A program made the position numbers and the translations under genes. The notes under the pieces were generated by a model. That model was not told where the DNA came from. It saw only the letters and a program-made list of their open reading frames with translations, and searched no databases. This document shows, in pieces, positions 58,076 to 64,000 of a DNA stretch of 64,000 nucleotides (positions are counted from its first letter, which is position 1; each line of letters begins with the position of its first letter). Location of the stretch: the NCBI RefSeq assembly GCF_003937945.1, contig NZ_RSEC01000058.1:682001-746000 (forward strand), given 5' to 3'. This DNA comes from Amycolatopsis eburnea. Lineage in GTDB: Bacteria > Actinomycetota > Actinomycetes > Mycobacteriales > Pseudonocardiaceae.

Positions 58076-58174
58076 CCAGCACGGGGAAGCGTAGCGTGCG
58101 GCGTGGCCCGTGCGGAGGCGGTGGGGCGGTCGACTAAGTTGGGGCCCGGAAGACCCACCCGGCGAGGAGGACAC

Positions 58175-58396
58175 GTGGCTCGCGACCCCGAGACGATCGA
58201 GCGTGAGATCGAGCAGGCCAGGACCGCTCTGGCGGCGACGCTCGACCAGCTCACCGTCAAGGCCGACCCCAAGAAGCTCGCCGACGCGGCCAAGGACGGC
58301 GTGCGCGCCAAGCTGGACAACCCGAAGGTGAAGTACCCGCTGATCGGTGGCGGGATCCTCGTGCTCGTCCTGCTGGTGCGCAAGCTCCTCAAGTAG
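58175..58396 (+). CDS. DUF3618 domain-containing membrane protein
   Basis: 73 residues. DPETIEREIEQARTALAATLDQL is the DUF3618 signature, followed by a C-terminal transmembrane helix (PLIGGGILVLVLLVRKLL). GTG 58175 has GAGGAGG 4 nt upstream, and TAAGTT at 58135-58140 is a plausible -10 box. The role is unknown. Confidence 0.85.
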   Translation: MARDPETIEREIEQARTALAATLDQLTVKADPKKLADAAKDGVRAKLDNPKVKYPLIGGGILVLVLLVRKLLK

Positions 58397-58399
58397 CGC

Positions 58400-58825
58400 T
58401 CAGGCCTGTTTGGCCGGCGCCTTGCTCTCCGCGGCGGGCGCCGGCTCGGCGGGGGCCTTGCGGTCCTCGACGGCCTTGGGGAGCTGCTTGCTCGGCGGCA
58501 GCTGCGGCTTCTTCTCCGCGGCCTCCGTGGTCTGCTGCTTCGGCACGCTGCCGGGCGGCGGGACCTCGAGCGGCGGGAGCTTGGGGAGCGTCAGCCGCGC
58601 GGTCATGTAGGCGCTCGTGAAGTCCAGCGCACTGCCGTTGAGCAGGTGCACCACCGTCGCCTTGCCGTCGCCGAGCTCCTCGACCAGCTGGTCCGCCCGG
58701 TCGCGCGCGGCGATGATGCCCGGTGCCCTGGCGGTCAGCTCCTTGCCGTGGCCGCTGACCGTGATCGCCCAGTCGGCGTCCTCTTGGACGTACGTCGCCG
58801 TGATCGCTTCCACCATCTGCCTCAC
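58400..58825 (-). CDS. hypothetical protein, HicB-like head with Pro/Lys/Ala tail
   Basis: 141 residues. The first 75 residues (MVEAITATYVQEDADWAITV, then DRADQLVEELGDG) resemble the small alpha/beta fold seen in HicB-type antitoxins, though no HicA toxin is next to it. The last 60 are low-complexity Pro/Ala/Lys/Glu. GTG 58825 is preferred, as GGAGGAG lies 6 nt upstream; ATG 58846 would add 7. The function is unknown. Confidence 0.65.
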   Translation of the reverse strand: MRQMVEAITATYVQEDADWAITVSGHGKELTARAPGIIAARDRADQLVEELGDGKATVVHLLNGSALDFTSAYMTARLTLPKLPPLEVPPPGSVPKQQTTEAAEKKPQLPPSKQLPKAVEDRKAPAEPAPAAESKAPAKQA

Positions 58826-59021
58826 GCCCCTCTCCTCCACCACCATGCTTTACACAACCGTGACGCGGCTACCGCATTCCCATGACGCGGAACCCACGCC
58901 CCCTCTCGGCTGCGAAAAGTCCAGCACACTTTCTACCGTGACTTCGATACCGTAGAGCAACTCTGTGTCACAGGACACGACAGCAGCGAGTAACGACCGA
59001 ATGGCCTAATGCACTTGCAGG

Positions 59022-59621
59022 CTACCGTGCACGGTGCCGCAGGCCGCTCCACAGCACGTCCATGGCGTATTCGGTGGCCGTCGCGGGGTCCACTTCGTCG
59101 TGCTTTTCGCACCAGATCGCGAGCCGTTCGCAGGCGCCGACCACGAATTCCGCGGCCGCTTCGGCCCGTAGCTCGTCCTCGCTGTCGAAGTAGCCGCTCA
59201 TCAGCGCGGCGATCAGGTCGGTCTGCTGGCGGCGGGTCTCCTCGACCTCGTCCGCGGCCGGCGTGCCGATCAGCGCCATCTCGTGGCGCAGCAGCGACCA
59301 CGCCTGGCGCCGCTCCCGGATGAAGACGAAGAACGCGAGCAGGCCGCGGCGCAGCGCGTCTTCGGCCGTCGTCGCGCCGACCGTCGCCTGCTCGGTGACC
59401 GTGCGCAGCACCGCGCGCGACTCGCGGATGCAGGCCAGCAGCAGGCCTTCCTTCGAGTTGAAGTACTCGTAGAGCATCGGCTTCGAGACGCCCACCAGTT
59501 CCGCGATCTCGTCCATCGACGCCGCCGCGTAGCCGCGTGCCGCGAAGACCTCTTCGGCGACCTCGATCATCTGCCGTTCGCGCTCGGCCCGGGGCATGCG
59601 CTTGCGCTTCGCGGTCGTCAT
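59022..59621 (-). CDS. TetR family transcriptional regulator
   Basis: 199 residues. A basic start MTTAKRKRMPRAERERQM and a clear HTH (MDEIAELVGVSKPMLYEYF). ATG 59621 follows TAGAGT (plus 59629-59634) by 7 nt. Divergent from the flavin monooxygenase with 71 bp between starts, so that gene is its likely target. A perfect palindrome TACTC-T-GAGTA lies between them. Confidence 0.9.
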   Translation of the reverse strand: MTTAKRKRMPRAERERQMIEVAEEVFAARGYAAASMDEIAELVGVSKPMLYEYFNSKEGLLLACIRESRAVLRTVTEQATVGATTAEDALRRGLLAFFVFIRERRQAWSLLRHEMALIGTPAADEVEETRRQQTDLIAALMSGYFDSEDELRAEAAAEFVVGACERLAIWCEKHDEVDPATATEYAMDVLWSGLRHRAR

Positions 59622-59646
59622 GGGCAACACTCTACCGGCAGTAACC

Positions 59647-59657
59647 TACTCTGAGTA
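59647..59657 (+). promoter_or_regulatory. palindrome, candidate TetR operator
   Basis: TACTC-T-GAGTA, 5-bp arms, overlaps the -10 box TAAGAT (59656-59661) of the monooxygenase. It is 25 nt from the regulator start. Confidence 0.55.
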
Positions 59658-59692
59658 AGATGGACGACGGGTAACAGGAACCGGGAGGCGCC

Positions 59693-61150
59693 ATGGGCAA
59701 CCGCACCGAGACCGGCGTCGTCATCGTCGGGACGGGCTTCTCCGGTCTCGGCATGGCGATCCAGCTGCGCAAGGAGGGGCGCGACGACTTCGTCATCCTC
59801 GAAAAGGCCCACGACGTCGGCGGCACCTGGCGGGACAACAGCTACCCCGGGTGCGCCTGCGACATCCCGTCGCACATGTACTCGTTCTCCTTCGAGCAGA
59901 ACCCGGGCTGGTCGCGGGCGTACTCGCCGCAGCCGGAGATCTGGCGCTACATGCGCGAGGTCGCCGACAAGCACGACCTGCGCCGCTTCATCCGGTTCGG
60001 CCAGGAGATGACCGGCGCCCGCTGGGACGCCGAAGGGAACCGCTGGCACGTCGCCACGAGGGGCGGCGACGAGTTCGTGGGGAACGCGCTGGTCGCCGGG
60101 GTCGGCGCGCTGCACCTGCCGATGATCCCGGAGCTGCCGGGCATCGAGAAGTTCGACGGCCCGGCCTACCACTCCGCGCGGTGGCGCCACGACGTCGACC
60201 TGAAGGGCAAGAAGGTCGCCGTGATCGGCACCGGCGCCAGCGCGGTCCAGTTCGTGCCGAAGATCGCGCCCGAGGTCGAGGAGCTGACGCTCTTCCAGCG
60301 GACGCCGCCGTGGATCATGCCCAAGGCCGACCACGAGATGTCCGGGCGCACCCGCGCGCTGTTCAAGGCGTTCCCGCCGGCCCAGCGCGCCTACCGGAAC
60401 CTGCTGTACTGGCTGCTCGAAGCGCGCGCGATCGGCTTCAACGGCCAGTCGTGGGTGATGAAGCTCGGGCAGCGGCTGGCCAAGCGCAACATCGACCGCG
60501 CGATCACCGACCCGGTCTTACGGCGTAAGGTCACGCCGGACTACACCATGGGCTGCAAGCGCGTGCTCATCTCGAACGACTACTACCCGGCGCTCGCGCG
60601 GGACAACGTCGACGTGGTGACCGACGGCGTGCGCGAGGTGCGCGAGCACAGCGTCGTCGACGCGGCCGGGGTGGAGCACGAAGCCGACGTCATCATCTAC
60701 GGCACCGGCTTCCACGTCACCGACGCCTTCGACGACCTGGAGATCGTCGGCCGCGACGGGCGCAACCTCGGCAAGGAGTGGGCGACCGAGGGGATGCGGA
60801 CGCACCTCGGGATCACCGTCGCCGGCTTCCCGAACCTGTTCTTCCTGCTCGGCCCGAACACCGGTCTCGGGCACAACTCGGTCGTGTTCATGATCGAGGC
60901 CCAGGTCTCCTACGTCGCGGAGGCGCTGCGGCTGGCCCGCGGGAAGGCCATCGAACCCAAGCCCGAGGTGCAGGAGCGGTTCAACACCGCGATCCAGCGC
61001 AAGCTGGCGAAGGGCATCTGGACGCGCGGCGGCTGCAAGAGCTGGTACCTGGACGCCAAGGGCGTCAACCGGACGATCTGGCCGGGCTTCACCTGGCGCT
61101 ACTGGCTGGACACCCGGAAGGTGCGGCGCGAGGACTTCCTGGTCGGCTGA
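59693..61150 (+). CDS. flavin-containing monooxygenase, Baeyer-Villiger type
   Basis: 485 residues. FAD motif GTGFSGLGMA near residue 13, NADPH motif GTGASAVQF near 177, and the Baeyer-Villiger fingerprint FxGxxxHxxxW (FDGPAYHSARW, about 157-167). It converts ketones to esters or lactones with NADPH and O2; relatives also act on steroids. ATG 59693 has GGGAGG upstream. Probably controlled by the divergent TetR protein. Confidence 0.92.
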   Translation: MGNRTETGVVIVGTGFSGLGMAIQLRKEGRDDFVILEKAHDVGGTWRDNSYPGCACDIPSHMYSFSFEQNPGWSRAYSPQPEIWRYMREVADKHDLRRFIRFGQEMTGARWDAEGNRWHVATRGGDEFVGNALVAGVGALHLPMIPELPGIEKFDGPAYHSARWRHDVDLKGKKVAVIGTGASAVQFVPKIAPEVEELTLFQRTPPWIMPKADHEMSGRTRALFKAFPPAQRAYRNLLYWLLEARAIGFNGQSWVMKLGQRLAKRNIDRAITDPVLRRKVTPDYTMGCKRVLISNDYYPALARDNVDVVTDGVREVREHSVVDAAGVEHEADVIIYGTGFHVTDAFDDLEIVGRDGRNLGKEWATEGMRTHLGITVAGFPNLFFLLGPNTGLGHNSVVFMIEAQVSYVAEALRLARGKAIEPKPEVQERFNTAIQRKLAKGIWTRGGCKSWYLDAKGVNRTIWPGFTWRYWLDTRKVRREDFLVG

Positions 61151-61157
61151 CGCTGCG

Positions 61158-61209
61158 CCGGTCGTGAGTGTTTAGGCGGGTTAGAACCCGACTGAACACT
61201 CACGACCGG
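61158..61209 (+). terminator. strong bidirectional terminator
   Basis: CCGGTCGTGAGTGTT (61158-61172) and AACACTCACGACCGG (61195-61209) form a perfect 15-bp stem, with CGGGTT-AG-AACCCG in the loop. It separates the monooxygenase from the convergent HTH gene. Confidence 0.92.
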
Positions 61210-61215
61210 GCGGGA

Positions 61216-61686
61216 TCAGCGGGAGACGTAGCGGCGGAGGCGGGCGATCAGCTCGACGGTCGGCAGCTCGCACAGCTCGGCCATGCGCTCCAGGGCGGGG
61301 AGGTCGAGCGCGATCTCGGCGCCGCCGTGGTCGCCGGCCTGCCGCAGCCGGTCCTCCGCCCAGCGGCGCAGCGGAAGCAGCTCGACGGACTCGTCGGCGA
61401 CGACCTTGCGCAGGTCGACGCGGACCCGGCCGGGCTCGTCGACGAACACCCGGCGGTGCACCTTGGCCAGCAGGTCCTGGGGCAGCTCGTCCATCGCGAC
61501 GCACAGCTCGACCAGCCGCACGACGGAGCACTGTCTGGTACCCAGCTCGTAGGTGGCCAGCGTCTGCAGCGAAATCTCGCTCTGCAGGTGCTGGTTGAGC
61601 TCCTTGCGCGTCCAACCGCGGCTGCGCCGCAGCTTGCGGAGCTCGTCCCCGAGGATCCGCTGGTACTCCTCGCCGTCGATCAGCAC
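61216..61686 (-). CDS. XRE/BldD-like helix-turn-helix regulator
   Basis: 156 residues from GTG 61686, with AGGGGA 8 nt upstream. HTH: ELRKLRRSRGWTRKELNQHL, then SLQTLATYELGTR. The C-terminal half (LLPLRRWAEDRL, then LDLPALERMAELC) resembles the developmental regulator BldD in layout, but I see no clear cyclic-di-GMP motif. A longer start (GTG 61719 or 61761) is possible. A GTTGT-G-ACAAC palindrome at 61727-61737 may be its own operator. Confidence 0.75.
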   Translation of the reverse strand: MLIDGEEYQRILGDELRKLRRSRGWTRKELNQHLQSEISLQTLATYELGTRQCSVVRLVELCVAMDELPQDLLAKVHRRVFVDEPGRVRVDLRKVVADESVELLPLRRWAEDRLRQAGDHGGAEIALDLPALERMAELCELPTVELIARLRRYVSR

Positions 61687-61726
61687 ATCAATTTCCCCTG
61701 CCGTGCGCTCCCACGGCACCCGTACG

Positions 61727-61737
61727 GTTGTGACAAC
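61727..61737. promoter_or_regulatory. palindrome upstream of the HTH gene
   Basis: GTTGT-G-ACAAC has perfect 5-bp arms, about 41 nt before GTG 61686. If a longer start is used it would lie inside the gene. Confidence 0.4.
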
Positions 61738-61868
61738 TTTCCCGTGCAGGTGCACCCTCACGTGTATGTAAGTGCGCGGGAGCTCGGCCCTTACGCGAAT
61801 TCGGGCATGTCTTTGATACCGATTGCGCGAGTTAGGCCGAACGGGTTAACGGGGTCCCGGCGAGCGGG

Positions 61869-63527
61869 TCAGTTGACGCAGGGCACGCCTTCGGCGGTGA
61901 TCGGCTTCTCCGTGTCGGCCGGCGGCGCCGCTGCCTGCGACGATGGCGCGCTGGAGGCGCCGGCACCGGCGCCCGAGTTCGCCTCGCCGGCCGGGCCTTC
62001 GTAGTCGGCGCCGAGGAAGACCATCACGTGCCCGGCCTGGACGCTCTTGTCCTCTTGGATCGTCGGCGAGCCGCCCAGCGCGTCCGCGACGGCCTGGCCC
62101 TTGTCCTTGCCGCCCTTCGGCACCCAGATGACCGTCGTCTTGCGCGCGGTCGCGTTCGCCGTGTCGCCGGAGGTGAAGCCCTTGCCTTCGAGGGTCTTGG
62201 CGACGCTCGCGGCCAGTCCGGTCTTGCCGGAGGCGTTGCGGACGTCGACCGTGGTCGCCTTGTTCGCGGGGTCGGCCTGCTGCGCCGGCGGCGCGGTCTG
62301 GCCCGGCTGCGGCCCGGCGAGGCTCTGGACGAACTGCTTCACCTCGGCCGGGTCGACCTGGATGGCCGTGCCGTCTTCGGGGGTCTTGTACTCGATGTTC
62401 TTCACCGGGATGGTGCGGAACTCGAGCTGGCCGCCGGTCAGGCCCTTCATCTGCTGGGCGAACCCGAAGATGTCCCAGTTCTGGTTGAGCACGACCGACT
62501 TCTTGATGGCGTCGATCAGGTCGTTGAGCTTCGACGGGTTGGTCAGCGTGCCCGCCGACAGCACCTTGCGCGCCATGCCCGCCATGAACACCTGCTGGCG
62601 CACGACGCGGTCGAGGTCGCCGTTGGGCAGGCCGTGGCGCTGCCGGACGAACTCGAGCGCCTCGACGCCGGAGATCGTGTGCTGGCCCTTGCTGAAGTTC
62701 GCGCCGGAGTACTGGTCCTTGACGTCGTTGTTCAGGCAGACGTCGACGCCGCCGATGGCCTTCGTGATGTCGCTGAAGCCGAGCAGGTTGACCGCGGCGT
62801 AGTTGTCGATGGTCGACCCGGTGAGCTTCTCGATGGTCGCGATGAGCTCCTTCGCCCCGGCCTGGTTGGCCTTGACGTCGAGCTCCTTCGGATCGGTGAC
62901 GCCCTCCTTCTGCAGGTCCTTGCGGGCCTGCAGCATCGCCCTGGCGTAGGCGGAGTTGATCTTGTGCTTGCCGTAGCCGGGGATTTCGACGTAGGAGTCG
63001 CGCGGCAGCGACATCGCGACGGCCTTGCTGCCGTCGTTCGGGATGTGCACGAAGATCAGCGAGTCGGTGTTGAGCTCGCCGTCGGAGTCGCCGGCGCGCA
63101 GCTCGTCGAGCACCTCGCGCGAGAGCGGGTTGCCCTGGGCGTCGGTGCGGCTGTCGAGGCCGACCAGCAGGATGTCGCGCGCGCCGTCGGCGGGCTTGTC
63201 GCCACCGCCGCCGTCGCTGATCACGTTCGCGTAGTTCAGGCCGTTGACCAGGCCCTGCATGGCCGCCCACGCGTACCCGGTCAGGCCCATCACCAGCAGC
63301 GAGACGACGGCCAGCGCGATCTTCGCGCCGCGGAACGAGTTGCGGCGGCCCCGCGCGACCGGGCGCGGCTGGGGACGGCGCGGCGGCGGTCCGGCCCGGC
63401 GGGCGTCCGCGGGCTCGCGGCGGGGCGCGGGGCGGCGGGACGGCGGTGGGGTGCGCCGGCCGGGCTCGTCCTGCCAGGGCCGGGCGGGGCGGCGGCCGCC
63501 TTGCCCGTTCCGAGGCGGGTGATCCAC
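61869..63527 (-). CDS. LCP family cell-wall protein with LytR_C domain
   Basis: 552 residues. A long Pro/Arg-rich cytoplasmic tail (1-65), one membrane helix (about 68-90), then the extracellular LCP domain (about 115-300: ILLVGLDSRTDAQG, LPRDSYVEIPGYG, then EFVRQRHGLPNGDLDRVVRQQ) and a C-terminal LytR_C domain (about 430-510, VDVRNASGKTGLAASVAKTL). LCP enzymes attach polymers such as arabinogalactan to peptidoglycan. The GTG start is at 63527. Confidence 0.93.
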   Translation of the reverse strand: MDHPPRNGQGGRRPARPWQDEPGRRTPPPSRRPAPRREPADARRAGPPPRRPQPRPVARGRRNSFRGAKIALAVVSLLVMGLTGYAWAAMQGLVNGLNYANVISDGGGGDKPADGARDILLVGLDSRTDAQGNPLSREVLDELRAGDSDGELNTDSLIFVHIPNDGSKAVAMSLPRDSYVEIPGYGKHKINSAYARAMLQARKDLQKEGVTDPKELDVKANQAGAKELIATIEKLTGSTIDNYAAVNLLGFSDITKAIGGVDVCLNNDVKDQYSGANFSKGQHTISGVEALEFVRQRHGLPNGDLDRVVRQQVFMAGMARKVLSAGTLTNPSKLNDLIDAIKKSVVLNQNWDIFGFAQQMKGLTGGQLEFRTIPVKNIEYKTPEDGTAIQVDPAEVKQFVQSLAGPQPGQTAPPAQQADPANKATTVDVRNASGKTGLAASVAKTLEGKGFTSGDTANATARKTTVIWVPKGGKDKGQAVADALGGSPTIQEDKSVQAGHVMVFLGADYEGPAGEANSGAGAGASSAPSSQAAAPPADTEKPITAEGVPCVN

Positions 63528-63670
63528 GCGGGCGACTCCTCACTGCTTCGATCGGTGGTCCTGGGGTTGGGACGCATGGTGCCCGCCCCGGGTTGCCGTA
63601 GCGTTACACATCCCCCTGCGAATGTGTCATGCACCACCCAGTTTCCCGCAGGTGCGATGCTTTCGCCTGG

Positions 63671-64000
63671 TCAGGACGCCGCGCTCGCCGGACGTCTGGC
63701 GGGCAGCAGCGTGCCGGCCGCCGCGAGCAGGGCGAACGCCGCCGTCACCGCGTGCAGCGTGACGCCGGGGAAGCCCGGCGTGCTGCCGTCGGCGGCGAAG
63801 AGCAGGGAGGGCGCGCAGGCGAGCGCCGTCGCCAGCCAGGTGCCGGTCGCCGCGCCCGCGCCGATCCGGATCGTGTGCAGCAGGAACACCCCGAGCAGCA
63901 GGTGCACCAGGCTCTGGATCGGGTCGAGCCGCAGGCCGAGCAGGTCGGCGTCGGCGGCCACCCCGCCGAACCGGGTCAGCGCGAAGCCGAACACGCCGAG
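63671..64000 (-). CDS. DUF4383-like membrane protein, 5' end cut off
   Basis: The frame is open to the right edge, so the start lies outside the window. The visible 110 residues have three hydrophobic helices; LGLRLDPIQSLVHLLLGVFLLH resembles the LHNLVHLxxGV block of DUF4383. The function is unknown. Confidence 0.7.
   Translation of the reverse strand, partial: LGVFGFALTRFGGVAADADLLGLRLDPIQSLVHLLLGVFLLHTIRIGAGAATGTWLATALACAPSLLFAADGSTPGFPGVTLHAVTAAFALLAAAGTLLPARRPASAAS

Noticed and set aside
59024..59035. Palindrome ACCGTGCACGGT at the end of the tetR gene
   Set aside because: It overlaps the tetR stop codon and could be a small hairpin, but it is short, lacks a T tract and has no clear partner, so it was not called as a site.
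1..64000. CRISPR array, insertion sequence, prophage or biosynthetic cluster
   Set aside because: No regularly spaced repeats, transposase or integrase motifs, phage genes or modular synthases are present in any frame.

Overview
The window is about 72% GC and is packed with genes that often start with GTG, use G/C third codon positions and overlap by ATGA, GTGA or TGATG. It carries actinobacterial markers: NucS mismatch endonuclease, a DUF3558 lipoprotein, F420-type LLM oxidoreductase, LCP cell-wall ligase and an Rv1339-like phosphodiesterase. The run from dinG at 34.9 kb to rdgB at 49.2 kb follows the order of M. tuberculosis Rv1329c to Rv1341. I infer an actinomycete of the Pseudonocardiaceae, most likely Amycolatopsis-like. 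The species cannot be fixed from the sequence. There is no rRNA, IS element, prophage or CRISPR. There is one tRNA-like gene.

Layout. 0-8 kb: alpha/beta hydrolase end, tandem LysE exporters, PH-domain protein, MeaA-type ethylmalonyl-CoA mutase, cysteine hydrolase, GlxA regulator coupled to an enoyl-CoA hydratase, and an autoregulated TetR-DUF2867 pair. 8-13.8 kb: Nudix, NucS, DUF1653, a papain-like protein, a sodium:solute symporter with a small membrane partner, and a lipoprotein. 13.8-18 kb: dhaKLM operon and a duplicated 3-hydroxyacyl-CoA dehydrogenase. 18-28 kb: trmO-deaminase-LLM operon, two Lrp regulators, a methionine gamma-lyase-like enzyme and scattered hydrolases. 28-32.5 kb: cytochrome oxidase subunit I, serB, a Pth2-type peptidyl-tRNA hydrolase and OsmC. 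32.8-39 kb (mostly minus): dinG, bioY, and a pncB-pncA-KDPG aldolase operon.

39-49 kb: clpS-DUF2017-P1 peptidase-mec-cysO-cysM, then rhomboid-murI-phosphodiesterase-rph-rdgB. The mec-cysO-cysM genes form the protein-thiocarboxylate cysteine pathway. An MBL hydrolase, an Asp/Glu racemase and an arylamine N-acetyltransferase interrupt the ancestral order. 49-53 kb: a 1039-residue NACHT-type STAND NTPase with an LRR-like C-terminus lies directly behind bcp and is the best candidate for an immune or defence protein. 53-64 kb: small secreted and membrane proteins, a decayed AraC-family regulator, a proC-like gene, a second GlxA regulator, an odd tRNA (Leu-like anticodon loop and D-arm but short variable region), a TetR regulator divergent from a flavin monooxygenase, a BldD-like HTH gene and an LCP ligase.

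Two themes cross the window. First, about twenty genes have a TANNNT-like -10 box ending 6-7 nt before the start codon, as expected of leaderless transcripts. Second, many convergent neighbours overlap at their stop codons, so their messages must be partly antisense.
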